64,000 nt of DNA, from assembly GCF_004514475.2 (NCBI RefSeq), contig NZ_MYFO02000012.1:1-64000 (forward strand), in the 5' to 3' direction. The notes beneath the pieces were generated by a model, which was not told the origin of the DNA, did no database searches, and saw nothing but the letters and a program-made list of their open reading frames with translations. A program made the position numbers and the translations under genes. This document shows positions 18,001 to 25,813 of this stretch, piece by piece. Origin of the DNA: Paenibacillus athensensis (GTDB taxonomy: Bacteria; Bacillota; Bacilli; Paenibacillales; NBRC-103111). Within the stretch, counting starts at the first letter, position 1; each line of letters opens with the position of its first letter.

Positions 18001-18729
18001 GCATTCACGGCGCCAATAACGTATGGCTCTTCGCCAACGCCAACGCCGACGCCAACGCCGACACCGACGCCAACGCCGACGCCAACGCCGACGCCGACGC
18101 CGACGCCAACACCGACGCCAACACCAACGCCAACGCCGACGGCAACACCAACGCCGACGCCGACGCCTACGCCAACGCCAACGCCAACGCCGACGGCAAC
18201 ACCAACGCCGACACCGACGCCAAGCAGCATGCCTGGGGTGTTGTATGTGAAAAGCGGCGGTGTGCTGAGCGGTACAGCCGGCAGCAGCGCAGCGAGCGAT
18301 ACGGTTCAAAGCGCAGGCGGCGCCAACCGCGACGGCTCGCCGACCAACGCTCAGGTGTACACCATCACCGGACTGAACGGCACCTATCAATCGGGAGGCA
18401 CAACGAACTTCAACCTGTATGTGGACGCGGGAACAGGCGTAGGCAACGGGGTGCAAGTGCAAATTGTGTACGATTTCCACGGTGACGGTACGCTGGTCAA
18501 AACGGAAACGTATAACTATTTTGCAACCGACCCGGTCACCGGCTGGGAGCTGTACAACCAAACGAGAAACATTTCGCCAAGCTTCTCGTCCGGTTCATTC
18601 ACCAACATGGTGAACGGCAAAATTACCGTTAAAGTCTGGAACGCCATCGGCAACTCCAGCACGACCGTTCTGGTTAATGCGCCGTCCAACGCGGCTCAGG
18701 TTTCCAAGTTCACGGTTCCGTTCCAGTAA
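15016..18729 (+). CDS. Large secreted protein: two helical (toroid-like) domains, two Pro-Thr linkers, two C-terminal beta modules
   Basis: The 1,237-residue protein has a signal peptide (KKW...[16 protein letters not shown], cut likely after ASA near residue 31). Two homologous domains of about 390 residues follow (about 33-420 and 440-833), with conserved [61 protein letters not shown], [11 protein letters not shown] and DNCISSTGW. The repeated helix pairs suggest an alpha/alpha toroid as in several glycoside hydrolases and lyases, with conserved acids in STEQNED and FEGSAF as possible catalysts. A TPT linker, an unknown beta domain (about 900-1003), a second linker and a C-terminal beta-sandwich (about 1070-1237) follow. 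I do not recognise the enzyme family; secreted polysaccharide degradation is inferred from its paralogue, which carries CBM56-like modules. Confidence 0.85.
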   Translation: MKKWVPVKLALIALVLFMMLAPAASTTASAADKAAASDNAYAWLKAQQDLTTGSALDGLVDSFEDKTSSTQLKKIVYSYDQAVAAIAFMLKNDRTRAEKVLDKLVAIQQGDGSWYNSYYWDNGSGEELRKHVGPVAWIVMAYMDYEKMYGSTKYQASAKRALDWIISFQKSNGGISGGMTTWDANGAWTPEVWSSTEQNEDTYNILKYYAAKFPDRTTTYNTAADNVKSFLDNVVWDSTNQRWYGGWKNNTNTLDSFVPMDINPWGMLALGLSGTRNYQASVDYVNNASGAGTSPSSPRYAHTLPYKNSQISLYDFDWKSDCELSYTQTGVPNGNMCADIWFEGSAFMSLAYFMKGNTPKADAIIDEMIKGQSANGGLPYSIMGTNNNYWKMAQDNCISSTGWLIIAVARYNPFTGNVLTDTTPAGTTPPPMPAVNPGTAADRAVASDKAYAWLKSQQDATAGFALDGLVDSFEDVWDNTLPAKPKQIVYTYDQAVAAIAFMLKNDRTRAEKVLDKMVSIQGADGSWINSYWWTGYGEEIRWHVGPVAWMVMAYMDYEKTYGSTKYQASAKKALDWIISFQKANGGISGGKTSWDTGNPNAPTNEVWSSTEQNEDTYNILKYYAAKFPDRATAYNNAADGVKSFLDNVVWDSANNRWYGGWKNDTNLIDPFVPMDINPWGVLALGLSGTRNYQATIDYVNNASGDGTSPSSPRYAQTLPYKDTSISLYDFDWKADCATGYTQTGAPNGNMCADVWFEGSAFMSVAYFMKGNTYKADAILNEIIKAQAANGGIPYSMMGTNNNYWKMAQDNCISSTGWLIIANARYNPFTGTTLLDTSTPTPTPTATPTGSPTATPTATPTGSPTATPTATPTPTPTATPTATPTPTPTPTATPTPTPTPVTGVVVITDLGNGSVKFSITLTEAKTYVYVFAKKNGAQDYADTNAVTSEVNNGNGTYTYSSTRPAGTYAAGNTIEARFYTFNQASGQKFYPGPTDAAFTAPITYGSSPTPTPTPTPTPTPTPTPTPTPTPTPTPTPTPTPTPTATPTPTPTPTPTPTPTPTATPTPTPTPSSMPGVLYVKSGGVLSGTAGSSAASDTVQSAGGANRDGSPTNAQVYTITGLNGTYQSGGTTNFNLYVDAGTGVGNGVQVQIVYDFHGDGTLVKTETYNYFATDPVTGWELYNQTRNISPSFSSGSFTNMVNGKITVKVWNAIGNSSTTVLVNAPSNAAQVSKFTVPFQ
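17527..17715 (+). repeat. Pro-Thr linker coding repeat 1
   Basis: The run encodes a [12 protein letters not shown] linker from near-tandem hexamers such as ACGCCA/ACACCG. It joins the second helical domain to the first beta module and is a likely site for O-glycosylation and for slippage in steps of 6 bp. Confidence 0.85.
18031..18225 (+). repeat. Pro-Thr linker coding repeat 2
   Basis: This is about 195 bp of almost pure Thr-Pro codons between the two beta modules. The repeat is purer than linker 1, and its reverse strand is open only because of the repeat. Confidence 0.88.
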
Positions 18730-18757
18730 AGGCTTCACCGCTCTGAATACAACAAAC

Positions 18758-18786
18758 AGAGGAGTCCCGCAAGGGCTCCTCTTTGC
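18758..18786. terminator. Bidirectional terminator
   Basis: AGAGGAG(T)CCC pairs with GGGCTCCTCT around GCAA, between two convergent genes (stop codons at 18729 and 18795). The T-run on the plus strand is short. Confidence 0.7.
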
Positions 18787-18794
18787 TTTGTCAA

Positions 18795-19100
18795 TTAATC
18801 TGCGCTTTCGTCATGCGTCTCGTGATCGCCTGGGAAGTTGCGCTGCAATCCCTCATGCAGCTCGCGGTTTTCGTAGGAAAACCGATTTGGCGGACGTTGG
18901 TCCTCGCGCCAAGGGGTGCTTTTGCCCAGCGATTCCACAGGCAGCGGCGTCCCGTAGGGGCCGTCGGGAAATTCCTCGGCTACCAGATCGTTGCGCTGTG
19001 ATTCCACTGTAGCCAAATCGGTCGCTTCGTCGCGGTTTTCGCGAATAAAGCCCGCTTGGACAGGGGCGTTTGTCTGTGCATCCTCTTTTTCTCGGCTCAT
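18795..19100 (-). CDS. Conserved Paenibacillus small hydrophilic protein
   Basis: The 101-residue protein is highly charged, with no hydrophobic stretch or cysteine. It begins SREKEDAQTNAPVQAGFIRE and has a KSTPWREDQRPPN motif. I recall a conserved hypothetical 'cytosolic protein' of this kind in Paenibacillus. On the minus strand AGGAGG precedes the ATG by the normal distance. No function is known. Confidence 0.75.
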   Translation of the reverse strand: MSREKEDAQTNAPVQAGFIRENRDEATDLATVESQRNDLVAEEFPDGPYGTPLPVESLGKSTPWREDQRPPNRFSYENRELHEGLQRNFPGDHETHDESAD

Positions 19101-19162
19101 GGTTCCTCCTGTTGGCAGGCCGGAAGGTTCCGGCGTTTGCTTCCAGTTTTCCCAAGCTGCGC

Positions 19163-19456
19163 TTAAATATCCGTGAAGTTGATCGTGCCGACGATTTGAC
19201 CGAGGAAAGAGACCAGCTCGGCGGCTTCTTCTTCATTGATTTTAAAGGCGTATTCCAGATAGCCTTCTTCGGCCAAATCGTCGGGACCGATGACGGCGCT
19301 GCGGCCGGTTTGCAGGTCGATGACTAATTTTTTTCCATAATAGCGTGTAGTTGTCATCACGGCCAGATCGAAGCGTCGCAGCGCTTCCCCCACAAAACAG
19401 ACGAAGCGGGTAGTTGTTTCTTCGGTATGGTCGTATAAAAAGTCAAAGTCAGACAT
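19163..19456 (-). CDS. DUF3055-like protein
   Basis: The 97-residue protein has the small DUF3055 pattern: FLYDHTEETTTRFVCFVGE, RYYGKKLVIDLQTGRSAVIG and FKINEEEAAELVSFL. The start has CGGAGGAA upstream on the minus strand. It lies 62 bp upstream of the other small gene on the same strand and the two may be cotranscribed. Its function is unknown. Confidence 0.82.
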   Translation of the reverse strand: MSDFDFLYDHTEETTTRFVCFVGEALRRFDLAVMTTTRYYGKKLVIDLQTGRSAVIGPDDLAEEGYLEYAFKINEEEAAELVSFLGQIVGTINFTDI

Positions 19457-19655
19457 CGCGTTCCTCCGTTATCCTAGTTTCTTCACGATTATACCTGAAA
19501 AAAACGCCGATACAAAACGATGTTGAACCATTCATCCATTTATGGTATTATATGTATATTCAGAAGAAGGAAGCACCTTTCTTGCGATAAGCGGGAGAGG
19601 TGTTTTTTGTTTTCCGAACTGCTTGCCATTTCTCAAGGGAGGTAGGGGTGTAAAG

Positions 19656-20663
19656 ATGAATATTGTGTTTTTGAACACGCTGGAGCAGATCGCCGGAGAA
19701 GGCAACGTCCGGACAGGGCAAGTCACCATTGGCGAAACGCAAGGGGTATGGCGTGTGCTGTGGAACGGCAGCGATCCGCAAGGACGCGCGCATCAGGAGC
19801 TGTGGTATGAGGGCGTTAGCTGGGAGGAGCTGCTCGCTGCGTTTCGCGTCGGCTTGCAGGATAAATTTCGTTCCGGCTTCAAGCCGTTGGTCAACGGTGA
19901 CAGCTATCCTGTTCAGGCGCTAAGCGGTCGAGCGCGCTGGAATCAGCAGCTGATCTATTTCAGCGAACTGAATGCGGACGAGGAGCTCTACGAGCAGCTT
20001 CGCCGCTGGCGCAGGCAGCAGGCGGCGCGCGAAGGCAAGGCACCCTATATGCTGGCGACGAATCGCGTGCTCCGTCTGATTGCCGGTTTTGCGCCCCAGA
20101 CGCAGGAGGAATTGCTGCAAATTCCCGGCTTTGGCGAACAAAAAAGCGGCATGTATGGCGCCGATGTGCTCAAGCTGACCGCAGGCAAGCCGCAACCCGG
20201 CGCATTTCCGCTGGATTGGGTGGCGCAGGAAACGGATAACGAACGCTTTGAAGCTTGGCTGCTGGAGCAGAAGGAGCAGCGGGCGCGGCTGGAGCTCGAC
20301 AAGGAAGCGGGCAAGCGGAGGCTGTTGGAGCTTGTGGCGGCCGGCGGGAATCTTACAGCGCTGCAAGCGAGCTTGGCTGTTACCAGACGCGAGGTGCTGC
20401 AGTGGGTGGAGGAGCTTGGGCGAGAAGGCAGTGATCTGGAGCCGCTGCTCGACACGGAGCTGAAAGCCGTGCCGGCCGAGGAGCAGGCAAGGGCGTTGCA
20501 GGCATTCGAATCGGAAGGCGACCGTTATCTGAAACCTGTGCTGCAGCGCTTGTACGGCGAGGAGGCGCCCAATGACAAAGATGCGGACCGCATTTATGAA
20601 TGGCTGCGTTTGCTGCGCCTTCGCTTCCGCCGCGACAAGCAGCTGCCGGCTCGGGCCGGGTAG
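19656..20663 (+). CDS. HRDC-domain protein
   Basis: The 335-residue protein starts at ATG 19656 behind AAGGGAGGT; an upstream in-frame start at 19542 would add a low-complexity extension with no ribosome site. Residues about 105-185 form an HRDC domain (LRRWRRQQAAREGKAPYMLATNR, TQEELLQIPGFGEQK), the helical nucleic-acid-binding module of RecQ helicases and RNase D. The rest is Leu/Glu/Arg-rich helix with no helicase or nuclease motif, so it may be a nucleic-acid-binding accessory protein. It is convergent with corA. Confidence 0.8.
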   Translation: MNIVFLNTLEQIAGEGNVRTGQVTIGETQGVWRVLWNGSDPQGRAHQELWYEGVSWEELLAAFRVGLQDKFRSGFKPLVNGDSYPVQALSGRARWNQQLIYFSELNADEELYEQLRRWRRQQAAREGKAPYMLATNRVLRLIAGFAPQTQEELLQIPGFGEQKSGMYGADVLKLTAGKPQPGAFPLDWVAQETDNERFEAWLLEQKEQRARLELDKEAGKRRLLELVAAGGNLTALQASLAVTRREVLQWVEELGREGSDLEPLLDTELKAVPAEEQARALQAFESEGDRYLKPVLQRLYGEEAPNDKDADRIYEWLRLLRLRFRRDKQLPARAG

Positions 20664-20676
20664 AGGGCCGGAAACG

Positions 20677-20717
20677 AAAAAAAAGAGCGGCTGCTTGCTT
20701 ACAGCCACTCTTTTTTT
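20677..20717. terminator. Bidirectional terminator between the HRDC gene and corA
   Basis: AAAAAGAGCGGCTG pairs with CAGCCACTCTTTTTTT with one mismatch. A-tract and T-tract flanks make it work on both strands; it overlaps the corA stop codon. Confidence 0.85.
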
Positions 20718-21634
20718 CTGAACAGGACGTACATGCAAAAGCCGAGCAATGCCATGAACGCCATCACATATTCATCGCCGTGCGCAACGTGCAGGCCGAG
20801 AATATTGTCAAAGTTCATTCCGAATACGCCGGTGATGAAGGTCAAGGGCATGAAGATCGTCGTCAAGGCGGTGAAGACGCGCATGATTTCGTTCGCCCGG
20901 TTGGCGACGCTGGATTGATAAGCTTCTCGTAAGTTGCCCATCAGATCGCGCAGCGTATCGAACGTATCGACAATTTTGACGGCGTTCTCGTAAATGTCGC
21001 CGAAATATTTTTGCAGCTGATGATCGATCAGGCGCAGGTCCTTTTTGTTCAGCATGCCGATCACGTCGCGCTGGGGAACCAGCACCTTTTTCAGCCAAAG
21101 CACCTCGGAACGCAGCCCGATAATTTCGTTCAAATGCGTTTTCTTCGTATGCATCAGAATATCTTCTTCCAGCTTTTCGATCTTGGCTTCGATACGGTCG
21201 CCGACCGCCACGTAGTTATCGACGACAAGATCGACCAAATGGTACATGAAGCGATCGGCGCTGTTGACCTCTTCTTCCCAAAGAAACGGCTTCAACGCGC
21301 GAATTTCATTGATCTTCTGCTTGGTCACCGTAATGATGAAATATTTGCCGAGAAAAATATTCAGTCCGCGCAGGAAAATTTCCTCATCGTCAAAACGAAT
21401 GCTATTTATCACAATAAAATAGTGCGAATCGTAAATTTCAATCTTGGGGCGCTGTTCTTCGTCGCTCAGGCAGTCCTCAACCGCCAGATCGTGAAGGTGA
21501 AATAAAGGCTGGAGCAGCTCCAGATCTTCGACGCCAGCGTCAATCCAATAAAATCCGTTGGAAGGAGGCGTGAGCGCTGCCGTAGCGTCTTCCAGAAGCG
21601 TAAATACGCCGTTTTGTACCCATCGTGTCTTCAT
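20699..21634 (-). CDS. corA: CorA family magnesium/metal transporter
   Basis: The 311-residue protein is CorA-like. It has a long acidic and helical cytosolic part, the GMN signature in ITGVFGMNFDNI at the end of the first membrane helix, and a second helix before a basic KKEWL end, placing both termini inside. CorA pentamers carry Mg2+ (sometimes Co2+/Ni2+) inward. ATG 21634 is chosen since AGGAGGAG precedes it; the in-frame ATG at 21679 has none. It is divergent from the second large secreted gene across a 650-bp gap. Confidence 0.92.
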   Translation of the reverse strand: MKTRWVQNGVFTLLEDATAALTPPSNGFYWIDAGVEDLELLQPLFHLHDLAVEDCLSDEEQRPKIEIYDSHYFIVINSIRFDDEEIFLRGLNIFLGKYFIITVTKQKINEIRALKPFLWEEEVNSADRFMYHLVDLVVDNYVAVGDRIEAKIEKLEEDILMHTKKTHLNEIIGLRSEVLWLKKVLVPQRDVIGMLNKKDLRLIDHQLQKYFGDIYENAVKIVDTFDTLRDLMGNLREAYQSSVANRANEIMRVFTALTTIFMPLTFITGVFGMNFDNILGLHVAHGDEYVMAFMALLGFCMYVLFRKKEWL

Positions 21635-22055
21635 CCGAGTCTCCTCCTGGAGCACGGAAGCGAGCGAACAGCGCAACATAACAATTACACAGTAAGAAGA
21701 AGCTGCGTAGGAAGGAGGCGCCGGCTGCGTCCATGCCTATGAAATTGTAGTCCGTTCATGCCGTTGCAACTCCTCGGGTCTCCGTCCATACGTTGTGCCC
21801 CCCTTTACCCGTACATATCGCATAATACTTGTCTAGTATATACCTTCATTTTCCACGTTTCAAGCTGAAAAGATTGGCACAACAACGCCGTTTGGAGGCG
21901 TTACTTTAGAGTATGGAGCCGGGGCGCGTCCGGTGCTTGCGTTTGGGCGAAGAGAGGGGTGAAAACAAATAAAAAACAAAAATTTTCGGTCATTTTTCGC
22001 AAGAAAATAAAGACGAAACTAAATATTTTAGTGATTTTTTCGTGAAATTGCTTAA

Positions 22056-22062
22056 TTCGACA
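22056..22062. promoter_or_regulatory. Candidate Spo0A box
   Basis: TTCGACA is the reverse of TGTCGAA, 42 bp upstream of the -35. A single 7-mer is weak evidence. Confidence 0.3.
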
Positions 22063-22104
22063 AAATAAATGGTTGAATACGCCAAAAAAAATATTCAAAA
22101 CCCC

Positions 22105-22133
22105 TTGAAAACGCTTTAAAAAGCGAATATGAT
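22105..22133 (+). promoter_or_regulatory. Sigma-A promoter with overlapping cre-like site
   Basis: TTGAAA (22105-22110) is followed after 17 bases by TATGAT (22128-22133). TGAAAACGCTTTAA at 22106-22119 fits the CcpA consensus TGWAANCGNTNWCA at every position but one, and it overlaps the -35 and spacer. This suggests carbon catabolite repression of the downstream secreted protein. Confidence 0.6.
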
Positions 22134-22282
22134 ATAGTTACAAGGTTCGAAATTCACGAAAATATTTTAGTTAAGTTTTCGGAAATGGATTTCAGCCAAA
22201 CTCTCTACATAAGGGGGAAGGAAGTCGGGCAACCGACGGCAAGCCAATCACAAACCAAAACTAATTTAATGGAGGCAAGTGT

Positions 22283-24499
22283 ATGAAAAAATGGATTTCC
22301 GCAAAACTCGCGTTGATCAGCCTGATGCTGCTGGCGCTGCTTGTACCTTATGCGACTGCAGGAGCGGCGGACAAGACTCTCGCTTCGGACAGAGCCTATA
22401 CCTGGCTGAAAGCCCAGCAGGATCTGACAACTGGCTTTGCTTTGGAAGGTCTTGTAGATAGCTTTGATGACTGGTGGAATGCAACGGATCGCAGACAAAT
22501 CGTATACACATATGATCAGGCTGTTGCTGCAATCGCTTTCATGTTGAAAAACGACCGCACGCGCGCTGAAAAAGTGCTGGACAAGATGGTCGCTATTCAG
22601 GACCCGGACGGCTCCTGGATCAACTCCTACTGGTGGAACGGCTACGGCGAAGAAATCCGCAAGCACGTCGGTCCGGTAGCATGGGTTGTTATGGCTTACA
22701 TGGATTATGAAAAAATGTACGGCAGCACGAAATATCAGGCTTCGGCCAAAAAAGCGCTTGATTGGATCGTTACTTTCCAAAAATCGAACGGCGCCATTTC
22801 CGGCGGTATGACGACTTGGGATGCCAACGGTGCTTGGACACCGGAAGTTTGGAGCTCCACTGAGCATAATGAAGACGTTTACAACATTTTGAAATACTAT
22901 GCCGGCAAATTCTCCGACCGTACAACAACTTACAACAATGCGGCAAACAGCGCAAAAAGCTTCCTTGATAACGTGGTGTGGAATGACACGCTGAAACGCT
23001 GGAACGGCGGCTGGAAAAACAACACCAATACGATTGATCCGTTCGTACCGATGGACGTTAACCCTTGGGGCGTTCTGGCACTGGGTCTGTCCGGCACGCG
23101 CAACTACGCGGCTTCCCTGAGCTATGTCGACAATTCCAACGGCAACGGTACATCGCCAAGCAGCCCGAAATATGCGCAAACGCTTCCTTATAACGGCACA
23201 ACGATCTCCGCATACGATTTCGATTGGCAGTCGGACTGCGCCGCGGCGTTCACGCAAACTGGCGCGCCGAATGGCAACCTGTGCGCAGACATTTGGTTCG
23301 AAGGCTCCGCCTTTATGTCGGTCGCTCATTATATGAACGGCAACACGGCGAAAGCGGACACGATTATCGACGAAATGATCAAAAAACAAGGCACTAGCGG
23401 CACCTTGCTTGGCGGCTTGCCATACTCGCTGCAAGGCTCGAACAACAACTATTGGAAAATGGCGCAAGAAAACTGTATCTCCAGCACAGGCTGGCTGATC
23501 ATCGCCATCGCCCGTTACAATCCGTTCACCGGCACCTACCTGAACGGTACGTCGACGCCAACGCCGACGGCTACAGCAACACCGACGCCAACGCCTACAT
23601 CGACAGCAACGCCAACACCGACACCGACATCGACTGCAACACCGACGCCTACTCCTACGCCAACACCTGTGGGCGGCGACTACACAGTAACGACGACGGA
23701 ATCCGGCAACTCGCTGACCATTAAATTTACGCCTGGCAGCGGCGTAGGCAACCCGATCATCCATTATCAATCGACGTCCTTGTACGGTGGCGCGCAGCAA
23801 AACGTGACAATGACGTCAAGCAGCGGCGCTTACACGACGACCATTTCCGGCCTGTCCGCAGGCAACATCGTTAAATACTCGTTCACGTATCAGAAAAACG
23901 GTATCCAGCAACCTGACACGGCGTTTACGAACTACACGTTTGGCGGTGGCGGTTCCGGCTCGACTGCGCCAAGCGTCAGCTCGCTGAGCCCGACTTCGGG
24001 TGCGGTTGGCACAAGCGTAACAATCAGCGGCTCGAACTTCGGGTCTTCCCAAGGCAGCTCCAGCGTGAAGTTCGGCACGACAACAGCAGCTGTCAGCTCC
24101 TGGTCGGCCAGCTCGATTACTGTAACTGTTCCAAGCAGCCTGTCCGCAGGCAGCGTTAACGTAACGGTAACGACTTCCGCAGGCACCAGCGCAGCCAAAA
24201 CGTTCACAGTGACGACTTCGACCGTATCCGGCGACTACACCGTCACGATTACGAAATCCGGCAACACGGCAACGGTCAAATTTACGCCTGGCACGGGCGT
24301 AACCAGCCCGATCATTCACTACAAATCGACTGCTCTGTACGGCGGCGCGCAGCAAAACGTGCTGATGACTTCCGGCAGCGGCGTTTACACGACGACCATT
24401 TCCGGTCTGTCGACAGGCAATGTCGTCAACTACTCGTTTACGTACCAGAAAAACGGCGTACAGCAGCCGGAAACAGCTACGACTAGCTTCACGTTCTAA
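22283..24499 (+). CDS. Secreted protein: helical (toroid-like) domain, Pro-Thr linker, two CBM56-like modules around an IPT/TIG domain
   Basis: The 738-residue protein has a signal peptide (KKWISAKLALISLMLLALLVP, cut near ATAGA). One helical domain (about 28-418) is clearly homologous to the two in the protein at 15016, with [38 protein letters not shown] and CISSTGW. A TPT linker (424-462) leads to a CBM56-like module (about 465-553: YTVTTTESGNSLTIKFTPG ... YSFTYQKNG), an IPT/TIG domain (about 562-647: SLSPTSGAVGTSVTISGSNF), and a second CBM56-like module to the end. CBM56 is known in beta-1,3-glucanases, so beta-glucan binding is likely; the helical domain's activity is not assigned. GGAGGC precedes the ATG. 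Confidence 0.87.
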   Translation: MKKWISAKLALISLMLLALLVPYATAGAADKTLASDRAYTWLKAQQDLTTGFALEGLVDSFDDWWNATDRRQIVYTYDQAVAAIAFMLKNDRTRAEKVLDKMVAIQDPDGSWINSYWWNGYGEEIRKHVGPVAWVVMAYMDYEKMYGSTKYQASAKKALDWIVTFQKSNGAISGGMTTWDANGAWTPEVWSSTEHNEDVYNILKYYAGKFSDRTTTYNNAANSAKSFLDNVVWNDTLKRWNGGWKNNTNTIDPFVPMDVNPWGVLALGLSGTRNYAASLSYVDNSNGNGTSPSSPKYAQTLPYNGTTISAYDFDWQSDCAAAFTQTGAPNGNLCADIWFEGSAFMSVAHYMNGNTAKADTIIDEMIKKQGTSGTLLGGLPYSLQGSNNNYWKMAQENCISSTGWLIIAIARYNPFTGTYLNGTSTPTPTATATPTPTPTSTATPTPTPTSTATPTPTPTPTPVGGDYTVTTTESGNSLTIKFTPGSGVGNPIIHYQSTSLYGGAQQNVTMTSSSGAYTTTISGLSAGNIVKYSFTYQKNGIQQPDTAFTNYTFGGGGSGSTAPSVSSLSPTSGAVGTSVTISGSNFGSSQGSSSVKFGTTTAAVSSWSASSITVTVPSSLSAGSVNVTVTTSAGTSAAKTFTVTTSTVSGDYTVTITKSGNTATVKFTPGTGVTSPIIHYKSTALYGGAQQNVLMTSGSGVYTTTISGLSTGNVVNYSFTYQKNGVQQPETATTSFTF
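23554..23668 (+). repeat. Pro-Thr linker coding repeat 3
   Basis: This is a short TPTP/TSTA linker between the helical domain and the first CBM56-like module, built of the same Thr-Pro codon units as the linkers at 17527 and 18031. Confidence 0.85.
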
Positions 24500-24521
24500 T
24501 CGAAATGAAATGAAATCTGCG

Positions 24522-24563
24522 ACGCTTTTTCGCAAGCCAACCTTGCGGAAAAGCGTTTTTTTC
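24522..24563 (+). terminator. Terminator of the second large secreted gene
   Basis: A 15-bp stem (ACGCTTTTTCGCAAG with CTTGCGGAAAAGCGT, one G-U pair) with a 5-base loop is followed by TTTTTTTC. Confidence 0.9.
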
Positions 24564-24612
24564 AAGCGCGGGAAGCGGTACGCCCGCTACCTGGGGAGGA
24601 GCGGCTTTTTCC

Positions 24613-24640
24613 TTGACATTATGTTATTTTGTTGTATCAT
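24613..24640 (+). promoter_or_regulatory. Sigma-A promoter of the metA operon
   Basis: TTGACA (24613-24618), 16-base spacer, TATCAT (24635-24640), placed directly upstream of the SAM riboswitch. Confidence 0.7.
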
Positions 24641-24663
24641 TGTATACAAAGCATATCGACTTT

Positions 24664-24850
24664 TCTTATCAAGAGTAGGTGGAGGGACTAGCCCGATGAT
24701 ACCCGGCAACCGACAAACCTTTGGACACAAAGGAATGCACGGTGCTAATTCTTGCGGATCTGCGCGTTCGGCGCGGTTCTGGGAGATGAGAGAGGACATT
24801 GAACGTGATTTTTCAGATGGCCTTTCTCGACCGAGAGGGTCATTTTTTAT
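24664..24850 (+). ncRNA. SAM-I (S-box) riboswitch with terminator
   Basis: The aptamer has the S-box core: TCTTATC at 24664 pairs with GATGAGA near 24785 (P1), with GGTGGAGGGACTAGCCCGAT, CCCGGCAACC and GGTGCTAATTC between. An expression platform follows: GGCCTTTCTCG with CGAGAGGGTC (24818-24841) and a T run. High S-adenosylmethionine should stop transcription before metA. Confidence is high for the aptamer and lower for the exact terminator ends. Confidence 0.93.
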
Positions 24851-24873
24851 TTTGCGAAAAGGAGTGAATCAGG

Positions 24874-25812
24874 ATGCCGATCAAAGTTCCCGACAACCTG
24901 CCAGCCAAAGAAATACTCAATCAGGAGAACATCTTTACGATGGATGAATCCGTGGCGTACCATCAGGACATTCGTCCTTTGCGCATTGCGCTGCTGAATT
25001 TGATGCCGACGAAGGAAACGACGGAAACCCAGCTGCTGCGCTTGATCGGCAACACGCCGCTGCAGGTCGATTTTGTCCTGCTTCATCCGAAAACCCACAT
25101 TTCCAAAAATACGTCCGCCGAGCATCTGGACATGTTTTATAAAACGTTCGACGACATCAAAGAAGAGAAATTCGACGGCTTGATCATTACCGGAGCCCCG
25201 GTGGAGCAAATACCGTTCGAGGACGTGACGTATTGGGAAGAGCTGCAGCAGATTATGGAATGGAGCAAAACGAACGTAACGTCCACCTTCCATATATGCT
25301 GGGCGGCGCAGGCCGGATTATATCATCACTTCGGCGTGCCCAAGTATCCGGTCGACCACAAGGTATTCGGCGTGTTCCCGCATACGGTCGGCGTGCCGAA
25401 TACGAAGCTGCTGCGCGGCTTCGACGAGGTGTTTTTCGTGCCGCAATCGCGTCATACGGAAATCCGCCGCGAGGATATTGTCGTGCACGAGGAGCTGGAG
25501 ATTTTGTCCGAGTCGGACGAATCCGGCGTGTACATCGTAGGAACGAAGGACGGCAAGCATATTTTTGTGACCGGCCATTCCGAATACGATTCCTGTACAT
25601 TGAAAGCGGAATATGAACGCGATGTGAAGAAGGGGCTGGAGATTGCCGTGCCGCGGAACTATTTCCCGAACGATGACCCGACCCGCGAGCCGCGGATTAC
25701 GTGGAGAGCCCACGCCAATCTGCTGTTCTCCAACTGGCTGAACTACTATGTATATCAAGAAACGCCGTACGACCTTCATGTCGCCAAATCAGAAAGGCAG
25801 GTACAAGTGTAA
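24874..25812 (+). CDS. metA: Homoserine O-acetyltransferase, MetA type
   Basis: The 312-residue protein is a Met[21 protein letters not shown], the catalytic cysteine in [15 protein letters not shown] (Cys142) and GHSEYD. Residue 111 is Glu (ITGAPVE). In the MetA family Glu at this position goes with acetyl-CoA use and Gly with succinyl-CoA, so O-acetylation is more likely. It activates homoserine in the first step of methionine synthesis. It is the first gene behind the SAM riboswitch, with AAAGGAG ahead of the ATG, and metI begins two bases after its stop. Confidence 0.93.
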   Translation: MPIKVPDNLPAKEILNQENIFTMDESVAYHQDIRPLRIALLNLMPTKETTETQLLRLIGNTPLQVDFVLLHPKTHISKNTSAEHLDMFYKTFDDIKEEKFDGLIITGAPVEQIPFEDVTYWEELQQIMEWSKTNVTSTFHICWAAQAGLYHHFGVPKYPVDHKVFGVFPHTVGVPNTKLLRGFDEVFFVPQSRHTEIRREDIVVHEELEILSESDESGVYIVGTKDGKHIFVTGHSEYDSCTLKAEYERDVKKGLEIAVPRNYFPNDDPTREPRITWRAHANLLFSNWLNYYVYQETPYDLHVAKSERQVQV

Positions 25813-25813
25813 A

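Larger units (their letters stand above)
21635..22282. promoter_or_regulatory. 650-bp divergent regulatory region, corA / second large secreted protein
   Basis: No convincing gene is seen; the 65-codon minus frame at 21901-22098 is AT-biased and has no ribosome site. The right half (21960-22200) is AT-rich and carries CTAAATATTTTAG (22019-22031), TTTCGTGAAA (22038-22047), TTCGACA (22056-22062, a Spo0A-box match), the promoter at 22105 and TTCACGAAA at 22153. The left half holds the corA promoter, which I could not place. Confidence 0.7.

Noticed and set aside
17979-18230. Minus-strand frame coding for a Val-Gly repeat
   Set aside because: It is the reverse of the Thr-Pro linker and has no ribosome site or signal.
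21901-22098. Minus-strand gene in the corA / secreted-protein gap
   Set aside because: The product is a Phe/Leu/Lys-rich string from AT-rich DNA, has no ribosome site, and covers the shared regulatory elements.
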